Positions 51,829-60,361 of a stretch of DNA of 64,000 bases are shown here, piece by piece. A program made the position numbers and the translations under genes. Origin of the DNA: Marivirga harenae (GTDB taxonomy: Bacteria > Bacteroidota > Bacteroidia > Cytophagales > Cyclobacteriaceae); contig NZ_CP130565.1 in the NCBI RefSeq assembly GCF_030534335.1, forward strand, positions 2,005,501-2,069,500, in the 5' to 3' direction. The notes under the pieces were generated by a model that did not search any database, was not told the origin of the DNA, and saw only the letters and a list, made by a program, of their open reading frames with translations. How positions within the stretch are numbered: position 1 is the stretch's first letter; each line of letters opens with the position of its first letter.

Positions 51829-52791
51829 TTAATTAGCATTTCCGGCTTTGATTTGAGAAATAATTTCAAAAAGCACAGCCTGAGCTGCGTAAATTCTATT
51901 TTCAGCTTGTAAAGGCACTAGACTTTTATTGCCATCCAAAAGTTCATCGGCCAATTCCAGATTTCTTCTTACCGGCAGGCAATGCATAATTTTGGCACTT
52001 TCTTTTAGATGATGACTTTTTAAAAGCCAATCGCCTTCTACTTTCGGTAAATTTCCATAATCATGGTAACTGCTCCAGTTTTTGACGTACACAAAATCCG
52101 CATCTGCTACAGCTTTTTCTTGATCATATTCAATTTTTGCTCCATTTGTGAAATGCTCATCCAATTCATACCCCTTAGGTTGAGTGATGGTCAGGTCATG
52201 ATTCATCCCTAGCGCCCATTCTGCAAAAGAATTGGGAACTGCATGAGGTAGTGCCTTTACATGTGGTGCCCAGCTTAAAACTATTTTTGGTTTTGAATGC
52301 TGTTTCCAAGTTTCTTCAATGCTCATCATATCAGCTAAAGATTGGAGCGGGTGGCGACTTGAGCTTTCCAAACTCACTACCGGGATTTGGCTATATTTGA
52401 TAAATTGATGGATAACCTTATCCGCTATATCCTGTTTTTTATCTGTTAAAATGGGGAAGGCACGAATAGCCAAGATATCAAAATAGTTACCTAATACTGA
52501 TGCCGCTTCTTTGATGTGCTCTGCTTTGTTTTCATTCATGATGACGCCTTCTTCAAATTCCAGTGCCCAGCCTTCTTTGTCGATATTGAAAACAATAGCC
52601 TCCATACCGAGATTTTTGGCGGCAATTTGTGTGCTCACACGGGTTCTCAAACTTGGGTTTAGAAAAATTAGTCCTATTCTAAGGTCTTTGCCCAATTCTT
52701 TTTGCAAAAAAGGCTTTTCCTTAAATTGAAGGGCTGATTGAATTAATTTTTCAGCAGTGGATTGAGTTTCAAATTTTATAAAATTTTGCAT
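51829..52791 (-). CDS. N-acyl-L-ornithine carbamoyltransferase (acetyl- or succinyl-)
   Basis: This 320-residue enzyme belongs to the aspartate/ornithine carbamoyltransferase family: SLRTR at 47-51 binds carbamoyl phosphate, then RHPLQSLAD and HCLPVRR. It aligns with the Bacteroides succinylornithine enzyme (SOTCase) over the whole length, for example GVIMNENKAEHIKEAASVLG against its GVIMDGDKPEHLLEA. That enzyme has Pro90, and acetylornithine enzymes have Glu at this position; here residue 90 is Ala, so the acyl preference is open. It is 10 bases from argC, and the two share an operon. Confidence 0.9.
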   Translation of the reverse strand: MQNFIKFETQSTAEKLIQSALQFKEKPFLQKELGKDLRIGLIFLNPSLRTRVSTQIAAKNLGMEAIVFNIDKEGWALEFEEGVIMNENKAEHIKEAASVLGNYFDILAIRAFPILTDKKQDIADKVIHQFIKYSQIPVVSLESSSRHPLQSLADMMSIEETWKQHSKPKIVLSWAPHVKALPHAVPNSFAEWALGMNHDLTITQPKGYELDEHFTNGAKIEYDQEKAVADADFVYVKNWSSYHDYGNLPKVEGDWLLKSHHLKESAKIMHCLPVRRNLELADELLDGNKSLVPLQAENRIYAAQAVLFEIISQIKAGNAN

Positions 52792-52801
52792 TTCTGTTGA
52801 T

Positions 52802-53767
52802 TTAATAAGCTGTGGCTTTTAGTTGTAATCCTAAGGCTTGCTCCCAGCCTAAATGTAGATTCATGTTTTGTACTGCTTGTCCTGCAGCTCCTTTCAGAAG
52901 ATTGTCGATGATGGAAGTAATAATCAACTGACCTGATTTTACTTCAAGATGCAATAGACATTTGTTGGTATTGACCACTTGTTTCAAATCAATTAAGTCA
53001 TCAGATATATGAACAAAGCTTGAGGATTTGTAATATTTTATAAATTTCTTTTTTGCTTCTTCAAGATTTCCTTTAAAAGGAAAATAGGCAGTTATTAAAA
53101 TCCCTCTTGAGAAATTCCCTCTATAGGGTACAAACAGGATGTCTTCCTTGAAATTTGAATCCAATTGAGTGAAAGTCTGCTTGACTTCATGCAAATGCTG
53201 ATGTTCGAATAACTTATAAGAAGATACATTCTGATTTCTCCTGCTAAAATGAGTAGTTTCTGATGGAATTGTGCCTGCTCCAGTGCTTCCCGTAATACCA
53301 CTTACATGAATGCTTTGCTGCACCCAAGATTTGGCAATAGCAGGTGCCAAAGCCATTTGAATTGCTGTGGCAAAGCAACCCGGATTGGCAATGCGCTTTG
53401 ATGATTTGATTTTATCCTGAAATACTTCGCTGAGTCCATAGACAAAACCTTCCGTTTCATTTCGGAAATCTGTACTTAGGTCAATGATTAAAACATCATC
53501 CGCTACTTTATTTTGCTTCAAGAATTTTTCTGATTTCCCATGGGGCATCGCCAAAAAAATCACCTGAGCACTTTCTTTCAAGCAATTGCTAAAGGTCAAC
53601 TCAGTTTCTCCAAGTAAGTCGGTATGCACTTTGCTTACTTTCATTCCATTTTGGCTATTGCTCAAAACAAAATCCAGTTCTACTTTCGGATGATGTAACA
53701 ATAATCTTATCAATTCACCTCCAGCATAGCCTGCAGCACCCACTATTCCTGCTTTTAACTTATCCAT
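52802..53767 (-). CDS. argC: N-acyl-gamma-glutamyl-phosphate reductase
   Basis: This 321-residue NADPH-dependent enzyme follows ArgB in the pathway. It has the Rossmann start IVGAAGYAGGELIRLL, the active-site Cys131 in ANPGCFATA, and the catalytic-domain region SGITGSTGAGTIPSETTHFS. The length is typical for the Bacteroidota form. Its start overlaps the argG end by eight bases. Downstream, the carbamoyltransferase follows directly, with no argD aminotransferase between them. Confidence 0.94.
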   Translation of the reverse strand: MDKLKAGIVGAAGYAGGELIRLLLHHPKVELDFVLSNSQNGMKVSKVHTDLLGETELTFSNCLKESAQVIFLAMPHGKSEKFLKQNKVADDVLIIDLSTDFRNETEGFVYGLSEVFQDKIKSSKRIANPGCFATAIQMALAPAIAKSWVQQSIHVSGITGSTGAGTIPSETTHFSRRNQNVSSYKLFEHQHLHEVKQTFTQLDSNFKEDILFVPYRGNFSRGILITAYFPFKGNLEEAKKKFIKYYKSSSFVHISDDLIDLKQVVNTNKCLLHLEVKSGQLIITSIIDNLLKGAAGQAVQNMNLHLGWEQALGLQLKATAY

Positions 53768-54953
53768 GAGTTTTGTTTATTTGGTGATAAATTGCGGTTT
53801 GATTCCCTAATATTTTGGTGAACCCTTTTGCATCTTCAGCTGTCCACGCCAAATTCATTTCTCCATAACTGCCGAATTTACTAGACATCAAATCATGTGG
53901 TGATTCAATTCCTATCAAGCTGAAATGCTCAGGTTTCAATTTCGCATAGACCTTTCCACTTACCGTTTGCTGACTGTCCAAGAACATCGCTTCAATATTT
54001 CGCATTACCGGATCCAGATAATGTCCCTCATGCAAATGGTTTCCATAAAATTCAGATAATTGATTTTTCCAGAAGATCTGCCATTTAGTTAGCGTGTGTT
54101 TCTCCAATAGATGATGTGCTTTTATAACGATTATCGCAGCAGCGGCTTCAAAACCGACTCTGCCTTTAATCCCAATAATGGTATCGCCCACGTGCACATC
54201 CCGACCAATCCCAAAAGGGCTGGCAATTTTTTCCAAAGTTTGAATGGCTTCGGTTGGATGGGCAAATTCTTGATCATTTAAGCCGATTAACTCTCCATTT
54301 TTGAAAGTAAGCGATATCTCCTCCGCTTCTGTTTTACTGATGGGAGTTGGGAATGCCTCATCAGGTAAATATTGATTTGAAGTCAAAGTCTCAGCACCGC
54401 CTACTGAAGTTCCCCATATCCCTTTATTGATGGAGTATTTTGACTTTTTAAAATCCATTTCAACACCTTGCGCTTTTAGGAACTCAATTTCTTCTTCTCT
54501 GCTCAATTTTAAATCTCTAATTGGAGTAATGATTTCGATTTCAGGCATAAGAATTTGAAAAATCATATCAAATCGAACTTGGTCATTACCAGCGCCAGTG
54601 CTTCCATGCGCGATGGCATCTGCCCCGATTGCTTTTGCATAAAGTGCTAGGGCTTGAGCTTGTACTATTCTTTCTGTGCTGACCGATAGAGGATAAGTCT
54701 GATTTTTTAAGATATTACCAAATACCAGAAATTTAATGACCTTCTGATAAAATTCTTCCAATCGATTGATTACTGTAAAGGAAGCGATGCCTAATTTATT
54801 GGATTTAGCACCCACTGCTTTTAATTCTTCAGGAGAAAATCCTCCGGTGTTGACTAAAACGGCATGGACTTCATAGCCTAATTCTTTTGATAAGTATAAG
54901 CCGCAGAAGGTGGTATCCAAACCTCCGCTATAGGCTAAAACAACTTTTTTCAT
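53760..54953 (-). CDS. argG: Argininosuccinate synthase
   Basis: This 397-residue enzyme condenses citrulline and aspartate with ATP. The PP-loop AYSGGLDTTFCG is at residues 7-18, and HGSTGAGNDQVRFDM (near residue 115) and the SINKGIWGTSVGG stretch (near residue 175) are characteristic of ArgG. It has a 200-base leader before it (54954-55153) that contains hairpins, and overlaps argC at its end. In this arrangement the cluster runs argG, argC, carbamoyltransferase, argB, argE, argH. Confidence 0.94.
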   Translation of the reverse strand: MKKVVLAYSGGLDTTFCGLYLSKELGYEVHAVLVNTGGFSPEELKAVGAKSNKLGIASFTVINRLEEFYQKVIKFLVFGNILKNQTYPLSVSTERIVQAQALALYAKAIGADAIAHGSTGAGNDQVRFDMIFQILMPEIEIITPIRDLKLSREEEIEFLKAQGVEMDFKKSKYSINKGIWGTSVGGAETLTSNQYLPDEAFPTPISKTEAEEISLTFKNGELIGLNDQEFAHPTEAIQTLEKIASPFGIGRDVHVGDTIIGIKGRVGFEAAAAIIVIKAHHLLEKHTLTKWQIFWKNQLSEFYGNHLHEGHYLDPVMRNIEAMFLDSQQTVSGKVYAKLKPEHFSLIGIESPHDLMSSKFGSYGEMNLAWTAEDAKGFTKILGNQTAIYHQINKTHG

Positions 54954-55041
54954 AATCTATATTTTTATTTTTTTAATTCAATTCTATGTATTCATATTTA
55001 TTAAACCGGTTTTCAATAATGCAACCAACTATTATTCGCCC

Positions 55042-55138
55042 AGCCCTGTATCTCACAGGGCTTTTAGTTCAGAGTTTGTGAAGACACAAACTCGAACGAC
55101 ATGGGAGAAACGACCAGTAAGGTGACCTCACAGGGCTT
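55042..55138. repeat. Hairpin pair and direct repeat upstream of argG
   Basis: AGCCCTGT and ACAGGGCT form an 8-base stem with a 5-base loop at 55042-55062. GAGTTTGTG and CACAAACTC form a 9-base stem at 55072-55093. CTCACAGGGCTT occurs at 55052-55063 and again at 55127-55138, 75 bases apart. The set lies between the GNAT gene and argG. It may be a dispersed intergenic repeat or an RNA leader of argG; the sequence cannot tell these apart. Confidence 0.55.
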
Positions 55139-55153
55139 AAGCTCAATAGATGA

Positions 55154-55825
55154 TTAAAATAAATTTACCAATTGAGATGAATGCTTTTTGAGTTTTAGCA
55201 TCACATGCTTTTTGATCCTGGTCCAGCGCTCAAATAGCTTGATGTTTTTGGTGAAATTCTTCCTTAGCGCCTTGCCTTTGCTTTCAGGCTTGGGAGTGTA
55301 TAACATGGCGGTGCAAATGCAATTCTGCTTGTATTTAGACTGCAGAATATCATAATTCACACAGCTTTGACAGCCTTTCCAGAACTCCTCATCTTTTGTT
55401 AAGTCTGAGTAGCTCACGGGGATATAGCCCAAAGAAGAGTTGATTTTCATTACTGCACTCCCTGTAGTCAAGCCGAAAATTTTCGCATTGGGATATTTCT
55501 TTCTGCTTAACTGAAATATTTCAGATTTAATGGCTTTAGCCAAACCTGTCATTCTAAACTCAGGAGCTACAATTAAGCCCGAATTGACAACATATTTCTC
55601 ATGATCCCATGATTCGATATAGCAAAAGCCTGCCCATACCTTATCTAGGGTCAAAGCAATTACTGCTTTGCCTTCCAGCATCTTTTTTTCTATATATTCA
55701 ACTGATCTACGGGCAATACCAGTCCCTCTTTTGGCAGCGGATGTTGCCATTTCTTCTATAATGTTGGAAGCATAAACTTGATCTGCTTCCGTAGCAACTC
55801 TAATATGAAATTTGGATTTTTCCAT
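55154..55825 (-). CDS. GNAT-family acetyltransferase, possible acylglutamate synthase
   Basis: This 223-residue GNAT protein has the acetyl-CoA region VAPEFRMTGLAKAIKSEIF (near residues 86-104) and the C-terminal core strand. Residues 152-171 contain CxxC and CxC (Cys152, Cys155, Cys169, Cys171), absent in ordinary GNAT enzymes, and a basic tail follows. In Bacteroidota a GNAT gene at the head of the arg cluster is thought to make N-acyl-glutamate (ArgA-like). Its place here, 200 bases upstream of argG and in the same orientation, fits that, but the substrate is inferred. Confidence 0.8.
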   Translation of the reverse strand: MEKSKFHIRVATEADQVYASNIIEEMATSAAKRGTGIARRSVEYIEKKMLEGKAVIALTLDKVWAGFCYIESWDHEKYVVNSGLIVAPEFRMTGLAKAIKSEIFQLSRKKYPNAKIFGLTTGSAVMKINSSLGYIPVSYSDLTKDEEFWKGCQSCVNYDILQSKYKQNCICTAMLYTPKPESKGKALRKNFTKNIKLFERWTRIKKHVMLKLKKHSSQLVNLF

Positions 55826-56370
55826 TGAATGAAAAATTGAATTGCCTCACCTCTATTTTTTCAAAATGGTAAATAGGATTCAGCGTTACTAAATGAAATT
55901 GAATAATTATAAAATATGAGTTTTTGGATTCCCGCATAGGGTATCCTAGAATAGAAAAGGGCTATGCCCTAAAGAAAAACCTGCGAACCTGGCGGTTACG
56001 CAATACATTCACAGCATCAAAAGCAATTGTTGCTAATGAAGTAAAATTTTGCGCTATGGTGTTATTCTTTTTCAAATTGAACGACAAAGGTTTGTAATAA
56101 TTTCTGATAATACAATGGAAAATCCTATAAATTTTTTAAATCACAGCTTTTTACTAAGAATGTCATAAATAGAAATACGTCTTTTTTATTAAGTACTCTG
56201 AGTGCGTAATAAAACTTTCAAAAAATATAATATAGCTCAAAATTTAGGCAATAGTTGGAAAAGAATTTAATCGACCACTTCCGAGGAACTCGGAAAAGTG
56301 GGAGGGAGGAAAGTTTAGCGAGCCAGCGTTGGAATTGAGGCTAGAAGCATTAAACTATCTTGATTTTTTG

Positions 56371-56396
56371 TTTCTTTTTGATTAAGCAAAAAGAAA
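56371..56396. repeat. TTTCTTTTTG...CAAAAAGAAA hairpin repeat
   Basis: The two arms are perfect 10-base complements with a six-base loop (ATTAAG). A related pair, TTTTCTTTTG and CAAAAAGAAAG, is found at about 34214-34290, but there the arms are separated by other sequence. Hairpins of this composition are, to my knowledge, frequent between genes in Cytophagales. Confidence 0.55.
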
Positions 56397-56490
56397 GGTA
56401 GAGAAATGAAAGTAATGAAGCAGGCCTACAGATAAATTTTTATTGATAAATTCAATTACATCCTATCTTTTATATCTGCCAACACTTAGC

Positions 56491-56498
56491 TATTTTTG
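56491..56498 (+). promoter_or_regulatory. -7 element (TATTTTTG) immediately before purC
   Basis: TATTTTTG matches TAnnTTTG exactly and ends five bases before the purC ATG at 56504. If it is the true -7, transcription would begin about at the ATG and the mRNA would have no leader. Confidence 0.4.
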
Positions 56499-56503
56499 CC
56501 CTA

Positions 56504-57439
56504 ATGGAAGCAATTAGAGAAACCAATTTTCAGCTGCCTAATCAGCAAAATTTTTATAGAGGGAAAGTAAGGGATGTTTATACAACTCCTGATCAATTAG
56601 TAATGGTGGCTACAGATCGCCTTTCTGCTTTTGATGTGGTGATGCCTCGGGCTATCCCTTTTAAAGGACAGGTACTAAATCAAATTGCCGCAAAAGCGCT
56701 AAAAGATACAGAAGACATCGTTCCGAATTGGCTTTTGTCAAATCCTGATCCAAATGTGAGTGTGGGATTTAATTGTGAAACCTATCCAGTGGAAATGGTG
56801 ATCAGAGGTTATTTGGCCGGCCATGCCTGGCGGGAATATAGAGATGGGAAACGCAGTGTTTGCGGAGTTTCATTACCAGAAGGTTTGAAGGAAAATGATA
56901 AATTGCCTCAGCCTATCATTACGCCTACTACCAAAGCCCACGAAGGACATGACGAAGACATTTCTCGAGAAGAAATCTTAAAGCAGGGATTAGTGTCCCA
57001 AGAAGAATACGAAAAACTAGAATCTTACACTCAGAAATTATTTAAAAGAGGATCTGAAATTGCGGCAAAAAACGGACTGATTTTGGTGGATACAAAATAC
57101 GAATTCGGTAAAGTGGGCGATAAAATCTTTTTGATAGATGAAATCCATACGCCAGATTCTTCCCGCTTCTTTTATTCTGATGTTTACTTAGAAAATCAAG
57201 CTAAGGGATTGAAGCAAAAGCAATTGTCAAAAGAGTTTGTAAGGGAGTGGCTGATTGAAAATGGTTTTCAAGGTAAAGAGGGCCAACAGATTCCTGAAAT
57301 GACAGATGAAAAGATAAAGGAAATATCTAATCGATACATTGAGTTATTCGAAAAAGTTACGGGTGAGAAATTCCAACCCCGTGACTACAATAACGTATTA
57401 GAAACGATTGAACAAAATATCCTAGAAAAGATTAAATAA
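56504..57439 (+). CDS. purC: Phosphoribosylaminoimidazole-succinocarboxamide synthase
   Basis: This 311-residue enzyme joins aspartate to CAIR in purine synthesis. The N-terminal GKVRDVY (near residue 21), [19 protein letters not shown], the [14 protein letters not shown] stretch (near 108) and the LVDTKYEFG region are SAICAR synthase signatures. The length, about 310, is that of the longer form found in Bacteroidota and yeast rather than the 237-residue E. coli form. It stands alone. Confidence 0.95.
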   Translation: MEAIRETNFQLPNQQNFYRGKVRDVYTTPDQLVMVATDRLSAFDVVMPRAIPFKGQVLNQIAAKALKDTEDIVPNWLLSNPDPNVSVGFNCETYPVEMVIRGYLAGHAWREYRDGKRSVCGVSLPEGLKENDKLPQPIITPTTKAHEGHDEDISREEILKQGLVSQEEYEKLESYTQKLFKRGSEIAAKNGLILVDTKYEFGKVGDKIFLIDEIHTPDSSRFFYSDVYLENQAKGLKQKQLSKEFVREWLIENGFQGKEGQQIPEMTDEKIKEISNRYIELFEKVTGEKFQPRDYNNVLETIEQNILEKIK

Positions 57440-57490
57440 GAAGTTACCTTTATGTAAGTTCATTACCTAAAAGTTTTAAATAAGATAAAC

Positions 57491-57874
57491 ATGAAATATT
57501 CAATTGATAAAGAAGAGAAGTATTCATTAATCAAAATTAAGGAAGAAAAATTTGATTCTTCAGTGGCATCAGGTTTCAAATCTGATTTGGTTACCATGCA
57601 GGCAGAAGGAGTACAGAATATGGTGATTGACATGTCAGAAGTGAAATATGTAGATTCATCAGGATTGAGTGCTTTATTGGTAGGAAACAGGGTGATTGGA
57701 GAAAATGGTGGAGCTTTCATCATTGCAGCTCCCACTGAGCACACAGAGAAATTGATTAAAATCTCTCAATTAGATAAAGTATTTGATATTTTACCAACCG
57801 TTCACGAGGCAGTGGAATCTGTTTTCATGCACGAATTGGAAAAAGGGTTAGGTGAAGAAGACGATAGCGAGTAA
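57491..57874 (+). CDS. STAS-domain protein (anti-sigma factor antagonist type)
   Basis: This 127-residue protein is a single STAS domain. The conserved loop VIDMSEVKYVDSSGLSALL places the likely phosphorylated Ser in DSSGL near residue 56. SpoIIAA-like proteins bind anti-sigma factors or kinases, but no serine kinase of that type is next to it. It is followed by rnz six bases downstream and so probably cotranscribed; the STAS-rnz pair recurs in Bacteroidota. Its partner is unknown. Confidence 0.9.
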   Translation: MKYSIDKEEKYSLIKIKEEKFDSSVASGFKSDLVTMQAEGVQNMVIDMSEVKYVDSSGLSALLVGNRVIGENGGAFIIAAPTEHTEKLIKISQLDKVFDILPTVHEAVESVFMHELEKGLGEEDDSE

Positions 57875-57880
57875 AATTCC

Positions 57881-58795
57881 TTGTCTTTTGAAGTTCACAT
57901 ATTAGGCTCCAATTCGGCAGCCCCAGCTCATGGAAGGCATCATACTTCGCAGGTCTTGCGGATTCAAGACATGCAAATCATGATTGATTGCGGAGAGTCT
58001 GCACAAATTCAAATGAAAAAATATGGCTTAAGAAAAAATCGCTTAAGCCATATTTTTATTAGTCATTTGCACGGGGATCATTTCTTAGGTCTTATGGGAC
58101 TGCTATCCACCATGCATTTGAATGGAAGAAAAACTGATTTATATCTGTATGGGCCTCTTGGCTTATCTGAAATTATTCAGCTTCATTTAAAGTATGCGAA
58201 TACGCATTTAAGTTACCTTATTCATTTCCAGGAACTAAGGGGAGATCAATCAGAATTGATCTTAGATCACCCCAAATTAACAGTTCGAACCATTCCACTC
58301 AATCACAGAATTCCATGCACTGGGTTTTTAATTAAAGAACAACCTAAACCAAAAAGGCTGAAGAAAGAAAAAGTAGGAGAATTGAGCGTGCGTGATATTA
58401 ACATCCTAAAGAAGGGAAAGGATGTAGTGAATGAAGCCGGGGAAGTGAAATTTAAAAATTCGGATTACACCTTACCAGCAAAGCGATCGAGGAGTTATGC
58501 TTATTGCTCTGATACTAAATACAATGAAGACATCATTCCTTTAGTGAAGGAAGTGGATTTACTTTATCATGAAGGAACATTTCTACATGAGAACTTGGAA
58601 AGGGCTGAAGCGACCTATCATACAACTGCGAAGCAAGCAGGTATTTTTGCTCAAAAATCAAAAGTGGGTCAATTGTTGATTGGTCATTTTTCAAATCGCT
58701 ATAAAGAGTTAGATCCCTTACTGGAAGAAGCTCAAAAGGAATTTGCTAATACTGCCTTGGCACAAGAAGGCCAAGTTTTTACTATAGAAGAATAA
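57881..58795 (+). CDS. rnz: Ribonuclease Z
   Basis: This 304-residue metallo-beta-lactamase fold nuclease processes tRNA 3' ends. The start is TTG (MSFEVHILGSNSAAP), which fits the usual N-terminus; no ATG is near. The HxHxDH motif is SHLHGDHFLG near residue 62, later ligands are in IPLNHR (near residue 142), YCSDTKYNED and IGHFSNRY. The length is normal for the short form. It is followed after one base by the transporter gene. Confidence 0.94.
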   Translation: MSFEVHILGSNSAAPAHGRHHTSQVLRIQDMQIMIDCGESAQIQMKKYGLRKNRLSHIFISHLHGDHFLGLMGLLSTMHLNGRKTDLYLYGPLGLSEIIQLHLKYANTHLSYLIHFQELRGDQSELILDHPKLTVRTIPLNHRIPCTGFLIKEQPKPKRLKKEKVGELSVRDINILKKGKDVVNEAGEVKFKNSDYTLPAKRSRSYAYCSDTKYNEDIIPLVKEVDLLYHEGTFLHENLERAEATYHTTAKQAGIFAQKSKVGQLLIGHFSNRYKELDPLLEEAQKEFANTALAQEGQVFTIEE

Positions 58796-58796
58796 A

Positions 58797-59600
58797 ATGG
58801 ATGCGGTAAAGTCAAACGGGTCGCTCAATAGAAAAAAAAGAAATCTCTTTATTGTATTAAGCGGGATATTCCTAACCAATGCTCTGTTAGCTGAGATTCT
58901 AGGGGTGAAGATTTTTTCGGCTGAAGCCACTTTGGGTTTTCCACCCGCTCAGATCAAACTGTTTGGAGACTTTGTATTAGATTTTAATCTTACTGCAGGC
59001 GTAATCATTTGGCCTATTGTGTTTGTCACCACTGATATTATTAATGAATATTTCGGGAAAAAGGGCGTTCGCAGAATTAGCTTTTTGACTGCATTGTTTA
59101 TTCTCTATTCTTTTTTTGTGATTTATGGTGTTACAAAATTAGCTCCCGCTGATTTCTGGTTAAACGTTAATTCACCTGATCCACAAGGCAATGAATTCAA
59201 TATCAATTATGCGTATGGAGTAATTTTTCAGCAGGGTTTAGGGATTATTTTGGGCTCCTTAACTGCTTTCTTGATCGGACAGTTTTTGGATGTGTTGGTT
59301 TTTCAGCACCTAAGAAAATTTACCGGAAGTGGAAAAATTTGGCTCAGGGCAACAGGCTCTACTTTAGTCAGCCAGTTAGTAGATAGCTTTGTGGTGCTTT
59401 GGATTGCCTTCTTTGTTTTTGGGAATTGGAGCATGGAGCAAGTGCTTTCTGTTGGAGTCATTAATTATATATATAAAGGTGCACTGGCTATTTTACTCAC
59501 GCCACTTCTTTACATAGCTCATTTCTTTATAGATCGGTATTTAGGAAAGGAAAATTCGGAGAGGATTACTGAAGAGGCTGCTGGGGAGGGGTTTTTCTAG
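58797..59600 (+). CDS. Queuosine precursor transporter (YhhQ/VUT family)
   Basis: This 267-residue membrane protein has six or more helices and matches the YhhQ (DUF165) family: WPIVFVTTDIINEYFGKKG near residue 67 and TLVSQLVDSFVVLWIAFF near residue 190 are typical. E. coli YhhQ takes up queuine precursors preQ0 and preQ1 for tRNA modification. It follows rnz directly, a link between tRNA genes that is common in this phylum. The stop at 59600 lies directly beside the left REP copy. Confidence 0.92.
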   Translation: MDAVKSNGSLNRKKRNLFIVLSGIFLTNALLAEILGVKIFSAEATLGFPPAQIKLFGDFVLDFNLTAGVIIWPIVFVTTDIINEYFGKKGVRRISFLTALFILYSFFVIYGVTKLAPADFWLNVNSPDPQGNEFNINYAYGVIFQQGLGIILGSLTAFLIGQFLDVLVFQHLRKFTGSGKIWLRATGSTLVSQLVDSFVVLWIAFFVFGNWSMEQVLSVGVINYIYKGALAILLTPLLYIAHFFIDRYLGKENSERITEEAAGEGFF

Positions 59601-59710
59601 CTCGCCAGAGGCGGTAGTAATTTTCACTAGCCGCAGGCTAGCGGAAGATATAGATTGGGCTATCGCTAGCCTCTGGCTAGTGATGCTTACTTTTGCCTCC
59701 GGCAAGGATT
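59601..59710. repeat. REP/BIME copy on the left of the RAYT gene
   Basis: The copy contains palindromes CTAGCCGCAGGCTAG at 59627-59641 and CTAGCCTCTGGCTAG at 59666-59680, which face each other as an inverted pair (extended arms ACTAGCC and GGCTAGT). The outer GCCAGAGGC at 59604-59612 and GCCTCCGGC at 59695-59703 also can pair. It starts immediately after the transporter stop codon. Confidence 0.85.
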
Positions 59711-59740
59711 AGGAAGCTAAGTCATCCGGTACTGTATTCT

Positions 59741-60271
59741 TTAGCTTTCTAAGATCGTTAATGGACTATCGAAACATGCGCTACTGTATTTATAATATTG
59801 AGGTTCAGTCACAATGCCAGCCCTTACAGGATTTTCATGTATGTAGTTTGTTTTTTGATCCAAGATTTTACTGTCAGAAATTAGTGTTGGTTGATTATTA
59901 GTTTTCCAAAGTCTATATTCTCTAAATTGATTACTTAATGTTGCGAAATGCTTAAATAAGTTTAGAAGCCAGTAGCTTCTGCTTTCTTTGGGGTTATTAT
60001 TAATTTCTCTTATAAATTCTTTTGCAGTAAAGCTTTTAAACCTTCCTATTAACTCGTTTAAATCCTTATCAATTCTTCTGCATACCAAATGTATATGGTT
60101 GCTCATGATCACGTAAGAGAATATCTCTAGATTTTCATTTTTCTGACAATAGTAAAGATTTTCTACAATAATTCTTTTGTAATCTTCTCTATCAAATAAA
60201 TTTATCCAGCCCACCAAAGTTAATGTGATGAAATAGGTATCATTGGAAGTAGTTTTTCTGAATTGACTCAT
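59741..60271 (-). CDS. REP-associated tyrosine transposase (RAYT)
   Basis: This 176-residue Y1-type transposase-like protein has the HUH motif SNHIHLV (His59 and His61) and the C-terminal YIHENPVRAGIV (near residues 138-150) that marks the RAYT group within the IS200/IS605 superfamily. These proteins handle single-stranded REP DNA and are usually single-copy and host-maintained, not mobile like IS200. The gene is intact. Two REP copies in the same orientation flank it within 130 bases on each side. Confidence 0.92.
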   Translation of the reverse strand: MSQFRKTTSNDTYFITLTLVGWINLFDREDYKRIIVENLYYCQKNENLEIFSYVIMSNHIHLVCRRIDKDLNELIGRFKSFTAKEFIREINNNPKESRSYWLLNLFKHFATLSNQFREYRLWKTNNQPTLISDSKILDQKTNYIHENPVRAGIVTEPQYYKYSSACFDSPLTILES

Positions 60272-60361
60272 TGAAATAAGGTCTTGGTTTAAAGAATGAT
60301 GCTAAATTAAACACATGCTAGAAAAAGATAAAAAAAGCTTGTATTTATTTCGGCTATAAAC

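Larger units (their letters stand above)
55826..56503. other. Intergenic spacer of 678 bases with hairpins
   Basis: No credible gene is seen. Structures include AGGGC-TAT-GCCCT at 55958-55970, CCGAG-GAA-CTCGG at 56281-56293 inside CACTT...AAGTG, and TTTCTTTTTG-ATTAAG-CAAAAAGAAA at 56371-56396, a 10-base stem. The last resembles sequence near 34210-34290. The purC -7 element lies at the right end. Confidence 0.6.

Noticed and set aside
59741-60271. Ordinary IS200 insertion sequence
   Set aside because: The YIHENPVRAG motif and the flanking REP pairs indicate a RAYT, and IS200-type end hairpins with an orfB accessory gene are absent.
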